From Diphasiastrum complanatum (lineage: Eukaryota > Streptophyta > Lycopodiopsida > Lycopodiales > Lycopodiaceae): a stretch of DNA of 64,000 nt. Below, piece by piece: positions 49,677 to 61,038 of the stretch. The notes beneath the pieces are model-generated. The model was not told the origin of the DNA, did not search any database, and was given only the letters and a program-made list of their open reading frames with translations. Numbering within the stretch: position 1 is the first letter of the stretch; each line of letters opens with the position of its first letter. The DNA lies in NCBI GenBank assembly GCA_029204225.1, contig CM055100.1, forward strand, positions 15,472,835 to 15,536,834, given 5' to 3'. A program made the position numbers and the translations under genes.

Positions 49677-52600
49677 TCAGTACAACTCAAGGACGGTGTC
49701 CTTATTCCCTGCAGCCTCCTTATGTTTTTCAAAAAGCTCCTCAAAAGCTTTGAGGAACTTTGCATGAACTTCACCAATCTGCATCAACATTCATATAAGA
49801 CTTTGAGATGGTCAATATTCAGAGCTAAGTTCTTCAAAAACAGTTGCTAAATTGTAGAAGGAATCAGCAGTGCGAGTATGAAAGAATAATTTACCTCCTC
49901 ATTGGAAGGATTGTCAATCTTTTTCACTTCGATTGGCTTTCCGACTGCAATATATAAAGGTGTCCTGTGTGGAATAATTGATCTGAGGGACAACCATTAA
50001 AAGTTAGAAGAATCTCGCTCCTCCTTATGAGATGATAGTAGCTGAAAATTCCTTGGGACAGAGCTGACACATATGGAATGATAAAAGCAGATAGGAAGCA
50101 GGTCTCGTGATTAGAAACAAAGTGGATGAAAAGACAACTGATGAATGGTTGTAATCTAACGTCGAAATTATCTTTGGTCGTACAGTATCATCGATATGAT
50201 CCTATAAAGCTTTCTAATGCATTGCTTCTGCTAAAAACCAAACACTGATATCTATAAAGGTCAACCCAAAGTTATCACCACCAAGCCGTAACATACTTAC
50301 AAGTATTCTCCCCATATCCAAATTGGTGCAACTCCGACCTTTCTTGAGAACTTGTTGAACCATTCCCCATGCCCCAGTTTCACATAGCTGTAGGTCTTTG
50401 TCTGAGATTAAATGACAAAAATCTCATTATGGAAGGTTTATGTAACCATGAGCTCAGCAGATCAGTAAAAAAACTGGCACAACATTTTTAGCAGGGAAAC
50501 AAGGTATGCCTAAAATCTGCAAGTATCACTGTGCCAAGCTTTTCGAACATCTTTAGCAAGAAATTAACAACAGTAAGCCCCAAACGCTTTTCTCTCGACC
50601 TGAAAGGCATGGAAGGGAATACTGAAGGAATACAGATTCTTAATCCTTGTCTAGAGGCCCATACGGCAATTAGTCTTCTCCAAAATGCCAAGAAATTCAA
50701 TATCTCAGACGGTAGACCCATACAAAAACACCGGTTTTCCTAATAAATGTGGAGTTTAGCTGGCGTCTCATGTTTCGTGACTCTACTTTCACCAGGGTAA
50801 TTTATTAAGCGAAGAAAACATGATAATCAGATATCAAAAACTCTCTAGAATTTTTAGTCCATCTTGGATTCAGTTAGAGCTCAGAAATCTGAGAAGTTTT
50901 CCTCCAAATCAGCTGATTGATATTCTGTAACTTCAAAACTGAGCAGCTGATCCACGACTTGGAATCTACCTGATTAAAAATAAAAACTGGCACCAATGGA
51001 GAGCCTTCCTGGATGGCTATGCGCACAAATCCAAACCTTTTTTTCAGGAAAGCTACCTGCCAGAGGATACAAATCAAACCTTATGTATGTACAAGCTTCT
51101 CGAAACACGACTGGTTGAAAACCAAAGCCCCATGGGCGTGTATTACAAAATATGAGTCATGCTTGTCCATGAGAACGTATTTTCGGAAATCAATCATAAC
51201 AAAAGCATGTGTCCTTAATTAGCTACTGACTAGTAGCCTACTAGACGATTAGTTTAACACAACGCCGCATTGCTATTGTTTCTACACCAACCTCACAACC
51301 GGGTCTCATATAAAGACATTCCTGCACACCGCCCGGAATGATTATCACGCTAGTTCCGCTCTTTAGAAGCTTATGGAAGACCTCCTTTGAAGCAGGCGCA
51401 CAACCAAACCATTTCCACAATTGATGAATAAACGGAGCCCGTAGTGCCTATCAAATCAAAAGAAAAGAAACCCCACAAAGAAATATTCAACATGGGTATG
51501 CATATGCAGTCACAAATTAGAGGACAGAAAAGAAGCACAAATTAGCTCTAGATGTAACAAGGAAAAGTGTTGTTGAGCAGACCACAAAACTTTGAAGTCA
51601 TTATAAACAAGTCGAAATCAAACTGCATGTGCTCTCTTTAGTCATTTCAGAAGATTCATAGATGCCTAAACAGATACAGGACTGTGGCCTCAAATTGCAG
51701 GGCCATCGAATAAAATTACATTATTGAGAGGAGTCCACTACTGGAAAAAGCAAGGATTTTATGGAACCATCTCTTCAAATTTTGAGAGGGGTTGATCTGA
51801 TATGTTAGCAAATTCAGTTAGGTTGATGATGTTGATATATGCTGATTACTTTCATGCGGGGAAATATATGTCGAAGATAACTCACCGTACTGCCCACCAG
51901 AAGTCTAATATTCTTCACGGGAAACAGGTTGCTGTGTTCAAGTAGCGAGATATATCCGAGAGGGAGTATTGAATGTGGCTCCCCACCAAAGACTGTCAAT
52001 TGGCACAGCGAGATAAAGAAATTTTGAACAAAATCCAAGATAGAGTAATACTTTCAAATTGGCACATAGCATTGAATATTGGGACACAAGCAGATGGCAA
52101 ATACACACACTCTCTCTCTCACAAATAGTAGATTCGACTCCTGAGCAATGCTCACCATAAGATCGGTTGTTATCGAAAGCATCAAGATCTTCTGCTACTA
52201 TCTTGACTGGAAAATGTCTAACTGCATTCGGTAGAATGAATCTGCAGATGAATCAACATGTAGTTTAAGGTAAAACAGAACGCATCCTAGATAGCCAAAC
52301 TACAATAATAACAGCAGCAATTGTTGAAATGGTGGAGGTGGAGAATGTACTGAGATATGCGCTTGCCCAAAGCACTGTTGTAGTCCACAGTAACAAAACC
52401 CAAAACAACCAAGAATGTCACGATTCTGTTGCACATCCACACAACATTTCACTTCAATATCGAAGATAAAGTTAGCAGAAACCTTCTGTCTCCTCAATTA
52501 GCATTGCACAACATCAGAAATACAATAAATTTGGTATCTAATGAGTTGCATAGAGCTTACAGAATAGCGATGGGGAAGGTAAACGGGTTGAGAAGACCAA

Positions 52601-52733
52601 TGGGGAGCAGAAGTATCAAGACAACATTCAGCTGTGCTGGCCCAAGCACCAGCAAATTTGCAAGAGAAGTAAGCCGCTTCTCGAGAAAGCTCTTTGCAGG
52701 CTCAGCCTGGACGACATTCTGCTCCGCTGCCAT
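49677..52733 (-). CDS. DGAT2: Diacylglycerol O-acyltransferase 2, complete, eight exons
   Basis: DGAT2 transfers an acyl group from acyl-CoA to diacylglycerol, the last step of triacylglycerol synthesis, in the ER membrane. Exons on the minus strand are 52561-52733, 52156-52241, 51886-51992, 51292-51447, 50970-51056, 50301-50401, 49895-49982 and 49677-49778. All have GT-AG borders and join in phase to 299 residues and a TGA stop. ATG at 52733 gives [20 protein letters not shown]; no in-frame upstream ATG precedes it. A hydrophobic stretch at residues 28-60 forms the membrane anchor. Family motifs are [15 protein letters not shown] (the plant EPHS active-site version), [33 protein letters not shown] and [13 protein letters not shown]. 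Length is slightly short for the family. No disruption was found and the exons are free of transposons. Confidence 0.92.
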
Positions 52734-53254
52734 TTGTGGGCAACCAGCAATCAAATCTGCTAACCTCTCAATCACCTCCAGCAACTGAGATCAATTCTAT
52801 CACAGCAAATAGTCATCATGGGTGTTGCAGCAAATAGTCATCATGTGTGTCTGCAACTAGCAGAAGCAACCCAGAATTTAGATCCAAAGCACAAAGGAAT
52901 CTGGTGGATCACCCAGCTAGCTACATGGGTTTTGGAGATGATTATACAAAAATAGAAGCTGGTGTGTGTATATGATGTGTGAGAGACAGAACGCTCTTGT
53001 ACAATGAGAGCGAGAGACAGAGAGAGGCGGCTGGAGAGAACTGTCAACTAGAATTATATTTTCTATCTTTCTATTTTTTATGCTGTAACATGGTCTCACA
53101 CGTTGTTCATCAAAAACTTTATGTATTATGTGTGGAGAACAATCAAAGGCCTGGGCCTGAGAGCCCCACGTGCAATATTAAGCTCTTTTTATATGACACT
53201 AGTCTAGACTTTAATGTTTCATGTTTTTTTGGGAACATAGGTATTTGGGTTCTA
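52734..53254. promoter_or_regulatory. DGAT2 5' flank
   Basis: Upstream region of the minus-strand DGAT2 gene. It contains a CT-rich leader on the coding strand (about 52985-53030). No clear TATA box was identified. Confidence 0.35.
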
Positions 53255-53400
53255 GGGTTCTAGATTATATTTGGTAATGGCCCTCCCAATGAAGCATTAT
53301 TTCACATAATTTTCTTTGCCATGCTTTGGGTTCTAGATTATATGTGGTAATGGCCCTCCCAATGAAACATTTTCTCACATAATTTCCTTTGCCATGCTTT
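53255..53400. repeat. 73-bp direct repeat, two copies
   Basis: Units at 53255-53327 and 53328-53400 both start gggttctagattatat and end tttgccatgcttt. They differ at a handful of bases. It lies between DGAT2 and the DDE-like gene. Confidence 0.9.
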
Positions 53401-53649
53401 TTATGTTATTTTTTATATATTGTCTTTAAAACGTGGAACTTGGAATGTTTATGCTAAATATTTTTGTTCATTTTTTCATCTGACTAATTTTTTTAGTTTT
53501 AGTTTTTTATGTTATTTATTATGGAAAATGTTGGTACGAAGTCCATATGCTATCAAAATCAGGAGCATTGGTTAGTTTGGGATGCAACATAAAAGAGCAG
53601 ATAGTGAATTCATTGTTTGAAAAAAATTGCATAAATTTTTAGGCCTTAT

Positions 53650-55803
53650 ATTATGCAAAATAACTAATTCACGCAGTGGGGAAGCATATGATGATCACTG
53701 TCAAAAGTTGAGCCGATACAAGATGTATGAAGCAATGAAGCGAACACAAGTATTGGAGTATTTGTTGAATCAAACAAACAATGAGAAGGCAATACTTCAA
53801 GAAAATTTGTAGAAACAAATATACGAGAATACACATTGAGCTCCAATATATCAGAATTGAAAACTATTATTACTGATCTTCAAATATCCAATCAAGTTAT
53901 GTTGAGAGACGTGGAGAATTTTAAAAGAGAAATCTTGAGTGCTATTGCTGGAAGCGAAGTTCTCAGGAGAAAATTAAATATAAGAAAACGCAAACGACTT
54001 CCAAAAAAAGACAGAGATGATCTGTCTTCAAGAAGTGAAAACAAGAAGAAAAGAATTCAAGCATTCAGTAAGTATTAATTAAAAGATTGTACAGGAAGCC
54101 TTTGCACATGTGAAGATTCAAAAGCTACCTCTTCCTCGTCCATTTAGAGTAAAAAAACAAGATATTGTCTTAATGAGAGTATGAGTATGCTTATAGGTGA
54201 ACCATTTCATATCAAGAAATTGTATACATGTGAGAGTGGAACATTGGAATACAATGAGTCCAACAATTTATTTTTGGATATTAACAAAGTAGTGGCATAC
54301 ATGATTGAATATTACAAAATATTTGAAAGAGAAGTCCAAGGAAAATTGATATTGGTTATTAAACTTGATGAGTCTGAAATTGTTAAGGGACAAAAATTGG
54401 AACGGGTAAGTATCACCTTTATGAATAGAGCATTGAACGATACTGAAAATGATGCAGATGATTCCTCATTTAGTGTTCAATCAGAGAATGAAATATGGTG
54501 GTTAGCAGCATTTCAGGTATATTTCAATTTTACTTAGTATTGTATTTTATCACCTAAGTTGCTGATGTCAATGTTCATAACTTTGTATGTGTTTGTTACT
54601 TTTCAGGTTTTAAAAGAAGACCATGCTATCTTGTCGTGGATTTTTTTGACATCAAATTATGCAAAGATTATTGAAGAGCATATGGGTGGAAACAAAATAT
54701 ATGTGCCAAACTATGGCACATTTCAAATTTTATGGCATCTTGCAGGTGATTTAAATACACTGAAATGTATGTATAATGTTTCGCATGGGGCAAATACTAA
54801 ACACCCTTGTTTGTATTGTATGAAGAATTGTAAAGACTTGAATTGGACAAGATCACGAGTTGGTCCAATAAGAGATCGAGAGGATCCGAACTTTAGACCT
54901 GTGTTGGCAATTCCATTGATCAATGTTCACATATGCACATTGCATGCTGAGGTACAAATTATTGAAAAATTGATTTACAATCATATTTTGTATGTCTGGA
55001 ATACCAAACCTGAATCGGCTTCTAAAATTGGAATTGAGAGATTAGAGCAAGTACTTTCAAAAGCAGGTTTGCACAAGGGGAATGTAAAAATAGAAAAAAG
55101 TGAAAAACTATCAGGTAAATCAGGGAACGTTCCAAACAAGCCATCTGTTGGAGGTGCAAAAGCTAGAAGGTTTTTATCCAATCTCACTGGAAAGTCTTCT
55201 ACCGTGACATACAATGTTTGGAAAGACGTTGTTGCAGCATCAAAAGATTTTGAAGAGAGGGGCAACACAAGATTAAAAAAAACTGCAGTATGGCAAAATC
55301 TTGACAATTTGATTGGCATGTTGCGAAAAGAAAAGTTATCTGAAATTAACATTGCAAATTTACAAAAATATTGTGAGATATTTGTCAAATCGGTAGCAAA
55401 ATGTTGGGGAGAGGATCATGTTACACACTGTATGGTAATTCAATATTTGTTTTTGTGCAAAAATTGTTCTGCAATGTCATATATTTGATTTTTGATGTAT
55501 GTATTTTACTGGTTGCAGCATATTCTATTACATCACACCACATTTTTTGCAAAAGAATATGGAAGTATGAGCATATGGTCCTCTCAAGGTATGGAGAAAT
55601 CGTATTGCCAAGCAAGAGGAGCTTTTCATCGAGCAACCAACCATGGAGGATATAATTCAAAGAGATGCTACTTATATCAATTATTTCAATGGTTCTGTAG
55701 AAGAGCACAGTTTAGATATCAAACCAAATATTCAACAAATCTCATTTCATTCAAAAAGACATTTCAACATCTGAAGAGAAATAGTTCAACTTCATCATCA
55801 TAA
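53650..55803 (+). pseudogene. DDE-like transposase gene, copy 2 (3' half well preserved)
   Basis: Plus-strand exons: about 53650-54078 (coiled coil and NIRKRKRLPKKDRDDLSSRS), 54110-54516, 54607-55434 and 55520-55803. Candidate catalytic residues are Asp in LVIKLDESEIVKG (54367-54369), Asp in WHLAGDLNTLKCM (54748-54750, followed by CLYC) and Glu in SIWSSQGMEKSYCQAR (55594-55596). I recall a similar order, with a GD.K...CxWC box and a SQQGLEKLN box, in uncharacterised transposase-like proteins of cnidarians, but could not check this. Compared with copy 1, the exon before EAFAHVKIQKLP is missing, and stops lie near 54076, 53810 and 54170. The gene converges tail-to-tail on the minus-strand gene at 55823. 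Confidence 0.65.
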
Positions 55804-55822
55804 TAGAAAAACAGTTAAAATA

Positions 55823-57634
55823 TTACATATCCTCATCGGTATCAAAGGTCAGCTGAGCAGTATGGTCATGAAGAAATTGTCTCCTCTCATATGGATCCAG
55901 ATGCTCAATTGATCTTCTTTTGTTCAACTCTATGTAACTTGTGTACACTGCTAAAGCAGATGATCTTTTGGGTACATTTTCAGAAACATAACCCAATATT
56001 TTGATAGCTATATCCCTCTTCACAAAAATGATTTTGTATGTACTGTTAGGATATCTATGTCCATCACAAAAATAGGACAATGCCTTTATTGCCATTACTA
56101 TAGTTCCTGCTTGTGAATAAAAGTTGTCATGTTGAATACAAATTTCATTTTGTACAAAGTATTTCAGGTAATGGCACAATGTTGAATCCTTATGGCCAAC
56201 AACACCTCGGACACCTCCTCTTCTCGTAGCAAAATCATCAACTTCAATTGTGTCCTGCAATACGAAAATTTGTAATTAGTTAAATTTTCAGATGGATTTT
56301 CATTGAATACAATGCTAAATATGATTATAATGGAATAAGAAAATAAAAATTACCATGTCATGCTGATCATACTCCAACAATCCTTTTCCACGCAAGTCAT
56401 GCCCAACAAGAAACGTATCCTCAGAAAAAATGTATTGCTCTGGAGGAGGATATCTTTTTTGAACCCAATGAACTCCTCCTCACTAGGAGCATTTGCGCCA
56501 TAGGCTAGACATTGTTGCCTTGTAATTTGTAAGGCCTGCTCCAGACTTCCAACCATCTTCATCTTGAGAGTCAACCCCTTCAATTAAATCATCATGATTG
56601 AAGTCTATTATATCCGAAAATTCTGACAATGCATTGGCTAGTACAGATAGGATCTCGTCCTCTCTCATGTCGAACACATCCCCAATATCATTCAATGATA
56701 TATATGGCAAGCTATTCATATGGTATACAGGAATGTCGCGCAGTGTCTTCCTTTTATCGTGTTCTTCTACACCTGATGTAGAAGATATTACCATCGACCA
56801 TGACAAAGCAAGGTCATACATCGAAGCCAGCCTAGCCTCTTCCTCATCACCCAATACTTCGTCTTCTAAATTTTTGTCCACATCGACAATAAATCTCTGA
56901 GTAGATGTTCTACTTGAAGAAGAAACACCAATTGATCTGGAAGATTGGCCTTCATCAGGTATTAACGCAGATATGAAGAAAACAAAAGCTATGCCCTTAG
57001 CTATAAACTTGCATGATCTCCTATGGAATTCACAATATTGTACCACCTTCAGGCTCTCGTCAAGCTTGGTAAACTTCCTATCATGCTTGTGCTTGGCTTC
57101 AAGCTGGGCAACTATCAGTTCATGAAAATGAATAAACTTCAGGCCATCAATAACAAGAGATAATTCGAGAATGCTAGTCCAAAACTTTTCGAATAATTCT
57201 AATAGGTGAGACTTGTGCTCAAGCACAAATCTATCGACATCAAATTTAAGACAAAAAAGCGATAAAAAGTACTCAGTCCTGTCTAGAACACCAGTGTTAG
57301 AGAGAAATTCATGCAGCTTGTTAGATTCCATATCGGAAATGACAGACAACACTGGATACTGGATATCGCAGGCACGCAAGGAATGGAGACAATTCGGATC
57401 GACAGAGAGACTTCGCATGGCAGCGATATCATGCAAAACAGTATGTAACAATAATGCAGGCACACAACAGTGTGCATGAAAAATAGAGAAAAGTAGCAAC
57501 GTCGCGTCGTAGCGATATCGACAGCTGAAACGAATATCCGATATCGCAGGCACGCAAGAGAGTGATGGAAAATAAAATTGAACGCAGTGGACTTGCGTGG
57601 TTGCGATATTGCCTTGACGATCTCTGAATAGCAA
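55823..57634 (-). CDS. Unrecognised multi-exon gene convergent with the DDE-like gene
   Basis: A long open region from 57634 to about 56483 continues, through frame changes that are probably introns, into RYPPPEQYIFSEDTFLVGHD at about 56360-56460 (ending in a gt donor) and then TIEVDDFATRRGGVRGVVGH to DEDM at 55823-56258. Visible features: an N-terminal part that is probably leader (several ATGs, with MESNKLHEFLSNTG at about 57330 the best start), helical sequence (FVLEHKSHLLELFEKFWTSI), an acidic stretch (VDVDKNLEDEVLGDEEEARL) and a conserved-looking C-terminus (YERRQFLHDH). I do not recognise the family. Its position suggests the accessory protein of the same transposon; that is inference. 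Confidence 0.5.
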
Positions 57635-58090
57635 AACGTTTTATGGCGCTGTTTAGCCCTTATATAGATCCCACAGATTCATCACAACCGTTCGGAAATC
57701 ACTGTTAGATATGCGACACTTCAGAGATACGTCAAGTCCTGTAACGCGTGCAAAGCATTTATGTGAAATTTTGGCCAAATCCATAGGTGACACGTGGGTG
57801 GTTGAAAAGAGGACACGTGTATCCGCACATGTGGAGGAATTATTAATAAAACACACGAATCAAAATTTGGCACGTGTGTGGTTGAAAATATGACACGTGT
57901 ATTTGCACATGTGGAGCAATCAATAATAGGACACACCAATCAAAAATTGGCACGTGGCGCCTTTACATTTAATGCACAAAAAATCTCTCTATATATAAGC
58001 AAAGACCGCGAATGAAAACCATTTGGCTACCAGATTCCTGAATCGTTCCTTGCTCTCTCTCACGGAAACTCGATATCGTAGCCGCGCGAC
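57362..58090. repeat. Dispersed gatatcg repeats in both orientations
   Basis: The 19-base gatatcgcaggcacgcaag occurs exactly at 57362-57380 and 57540-57558. Variants are seen inverted at about 57415-57434, 57501-57520 and 57593-57612, and forward at about 58069-58088. Clusters of a short motif on both strands near a transposase locus often mark subterminal binding sites. Confidence 0.6.
57640..58010. promoter_or_regulatory. Divergent promoter with 80-bp G-box repeats
   Basis: A minus-strand TATA box (ctatataagg, 57658-57667) faces the unrecognised gene, and a plus-strand one (ctatatataag, about 57990-58000) faces the protease-like gene. Between them an 80-bp unit is repeated, with cacgtg at 57791, 57871 and 57951, plus acacgtgt and gcacatgtgg. 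These are G-boxes, bound by plant bZIP and bHLH factors. Confidence 0.65.
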
Positions 58091-58195
58091 CATTTGTTTT
58101 ATTATATGCTTTATTTGTATTTTTTTCATTTACATATCATTGACTATTTGGTTGATTGTAGTCATCACTAGTCTGTACATATTATATCACTAAGA

Positions 58196-58800
58196 GTGGA
58201 TGAAGCTGGTTTGTGTAATCCAAAAGTGCTGAGAATGAACTCTTTGAGATCAACACACCTCAATGTCGACATTGAGATGTACAAAAGCATGATCATTTAT
58301 TTTCCAACGAAGGCCCTGTGTGTAGCAAGGCACATAGAGCTAATAGACGCACAAGTAACCAATTTTTCAGTTAGTCTTTTCGTGATGCAAATTGCCATGT
58401 AAAAAAAAATGTGAAACTAACATCCTATATTTTGATTCTCAGTCCTCTCAACAAGTTGACTCATTCAGCTGTGGCTGGTATGCCATTAAAAAAGTAAAAT
58501 GCTTTATGGAATGGTTCATCAGCCAAGGGAAAAATGTCAATATACGTCAGGTAATTTGGGTTTGGATATACACTTATTTTATTTATATGATTTTTTACTT
58601 TTGTGTATTCGTCTAACTTGTCTATTGTTGATGATTTGCAGTTCACCTGTCCGAAATTCACACAAAATGACATATTTGAATTTCGACAAGAGATGCTTAA
58701 GATTTTTCTCTCTAATGCAACATCGGTGACAACAGATCAAGAAGCTGGAGAGCTTACACTTGAAAGAGCTCATGGAAAAGAAATTTATATAAAAAAATAG
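58196..58800 (+). pseudogene. Ulp1/C48-like cysteine protease remnant
   Basis: Ulp1-type proteases cut SUMO and are carried by several plant transposons. The visible part reads ILYFDSQSSQQVDSFSCGWY, with the family Asp, Gln and catalytic Cys (TGT at 58470-58472), then a GT-AG intron (58551-58641) and a C-terminal piece, FTCPKFTQNDIFEFRQEMLK, to a stop at 58800. The piece before it (58196-58402, including IYFPTKALCVARHIELIDAQ) ends in a stop, and the catalytic His region was not found. The gene is probably broken. It is transcribed away from the divergent promoter. Confidence 0.55.
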
Positions 58801-59289
58801 ATAAATGGTCTTATTGAAAGGCCAATACAAAAATATGTACCTCAAAAATTTACATTCAATGTGTACAAATGATGACCCTTTCATGTCTTTTGATATTCGA
58901 TTGTTGCTATTTCCATCATTTGATATTCTATTGTTGCTATTTCAATTCTTCATTTCACTTTTCTTGAACCTGCACATGAAAACAATGGAATTACATTTAT
59001 CAATAAACAATGTGGGTTAATATAAAAGGAGCCAAAAATTAGCAGTCTAAAATTTCACAAAGAAAGTTAAGCTCACCAATATTGTAGATTTACTGATTCA
59101 TCAAAGCTTTAATTTGTTTCGACAATGTCTATGCTTGACAATAGATCTTTGCATGGGATATGATCTTTTTGCCTTGCTCTAATCTGCATTAACATTGCAA
59201 ATGATCTATCAATGAATCATTGTTAATAAATAACAGTATAACAATTATATAACAGACTATTTAATACAAAAACGTACCATTCTTCCATT
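58801..59289. other. Gene-free stretch before the copia fragment
   Basis: AT-rich. A 16-bp direct repeat, attcgattgttgctatt with one mismatch, lies near 58900-58945. On the minus strand, a short open piece IRARQKDHIPCKDLLSSID at 59110-59190 follows an ag and could be an exon scrap of unknown origin. Confidence 0.4.
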
Positions 59290-59299
59290 TACTCGAAAA

Positions 59300-59653
59300 T
59301 CATAGCTTTGAGGTATGTCGCTTTGCGAATGCTACGAACTTCTTGAAAGAATCAAATACTTCGGATTTCTTCTTCAAGTAGTAGATCGTGGCCATTTGAC
59401 TGTAATCATCTATGAATGTTAGAAAATATTTCGAACCTGAGAGCGAATATGTTTTCATCGGTCCACACACATCAGAGTGGACAAGCTCAAGAACTTCCTT
59501 GGCTCTTCTTCTTTCGCGTGTAAATGGATTCCGATGTTGCTTGCTTTTCTGACAAGCTTCGCAGAACTCAGCCTCGGGCCTTGAAATTTTGAGACCTGTG
59601 ACAATGTCTTTTGTGCTCATGTTGTACAAGCTCCGCATGTTTAGATGATACAT
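59300..59653 (-). pseudogene. Copia GAG-pre-integrase and integrase start
   Basis: Reads MYHLNMRSLYNMSTKDIVTG, CEACQKSKQHRNPFTRERRR (end of the HHCC finger) and LELVHSDVCGPMKTYSLSGS then FLTFIDDYSQMATIY, with the first catalytic Asp (HSDVCGP) and the second-strand DDYS motif. It stops after FAKRHTSKL, before the remaining catalytic residues. Confidence 0.85.
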
Positions 59654-59725
59654 TCTCCTATGCCAGAGCTGATCTTCGTTTTCTGAAGCATTTAATTTGC
59701 TATCAGAGTTGCTAATTATTTTGGC

Positions 59726-60433
59726 CTAGTAGAGGTTTCCTTCTCTGCATCCGACCGTCAGCAACTTGTTTGTCGTCTTTTCGATCATACGGCAAGTGTT
59801 GCCGTCGAACAAAACTCGAATGCCTAGATCTGCCATCTTGGAGATAGATAGCAGATCTTTTTTGAGTGAGGGCACATAGAGTGCTCCTGGCAGCTCTGCT
59901 TGGCCTGACAGTGTTCGTAGCTGTAGAGAGCCGATGCCCTTGACATCGTGTCTGCTTCCATCGCCTAGAATCACCGCTCTGTCATTTTCAAGTTTGCAAA
60001 AGTTGATCAAGATCTTTTTGTTGCAGGTTATGTGAGATATTGCTCCTGAATTGATGACCACATCGCAGTCATGTTCGGAGTAGCTTGTCGAAGCTTCGTC
60101 GAGTATCGTGAAAGCTTCGTCACCTCTTTTTGCATCTTTAGATGATTCTACAACGTTTGCCTTTTCAGCTTTGTTTTTTCTTTTTGGGTTGAATCTACAA
60201 TCGTATGCAGAATGCCCTTTCTTCTTGCAGTGCATGCAAGGTATTGCTAGATTAAACCAGCATTTGTTGGCCGTATGGCCTGGTTTGTGACAATGATCAC
60301 AAGAAGAAGATTGTTGATTCGAGGACTTCATCTTCTCGAATCTTGGTTTGTTTTTGTTCTTCTTCTTTCCTTTCGTGAAGAGAGCCTTCTCTTGATCACT
60401 GTTTCTCTCTCCTTCGTTTCTCATCAGCGACAA
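59726..60433 (-). pseudogene. Copia gag zinc knuckles and protease with altered active site
   Basis: Two CCHC knuckles (CDHCHKPGHTANKC and CMHCKKKGHSAYDC) are followed by a basic/acidic linker and the protease. The active-site loop reads VVINSGAISHIT, where copia proteases normally have L-D-S-G-A-S-x-H, so the catalytic Asp is Asn here. ALYVPSLKKDLLSISKMADL follows as usual. A shift separates this from the gag part at 60534. Confidence 0.85.
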
Positions 60434-60533
60434 GATTGACTGCTTTGTCGAATGTCATATCTGGTAGACTCAGTATGAGCATTCTCAGTGACTGATAGGA
60501 CGTCAGTAGAGATTTCATGAAGTACATCAACTG

Positions 60534-60960
60534 CTATGGTGTTGGAACCTGGTGCTCCTGTCCTGATGCAGCGAGTTGAGCGAAGATCATTCTGATCTTC
60601 TCAATGTGCTGATCCAACTGGTTGCCATCCCACCGTATTGATTGCAGCTGATTGTGAAGGTGCATGACTGAAGCTGCAGTCCTCACTTCATACTTCTGCT
60701 TTAATCTTTCCCATGCTACACGGCTGCTCTCACAGTCTTCAATCTGCATGAGTAGATCTTCATTTATGGACGAAATGATGACCGCCATTACGCGCTTTTC
60801 CTTTCTGATCCATTCAGCTCTCCTCAGGTCTCCCTCTGGAGGCTGCACCTCTGAGAACTCGGTCAGCGACTAGATGCTTCGCCCTTCAGGAGTGTTTTGA
60901 TTTTGAATTTCCAGATTCTGTAATTTGCGCCATCGAGACTGATTCCTACTCTGGTCTGGA
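60534..60960 (-). pseudogene. Copia gag N-terminal and central part
   Basis: Minus-strand frame reads EWIRKEKRVMAVIISSINED, AWERLKQKYEVRTAASVMHL and QSIRWDGNQLDQHIEKIRMI, the UBN2-type copia Gag. The start lies in the degenerate part around 60850-60985, near the codons of a probable MATTIQTRVGI. Confidence 0.8.
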
Positions 60961-61026
60961 TTGTCGTAGCCATATTGTGTTGTCTGGAAGTATCATTGCT
61001 GGGATATCAGTAGTGACAACCTATTG

Positions 61027-61038
61027 GCTCTGATACCA
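61027..61038 (-). other. Primer-binding site of the copia element
   Basis: On the minus strand this is tggtatcagagc, an exact match to the initiator-Met tRNA type, directly after the 5' LTR. Confidence 0.9.
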
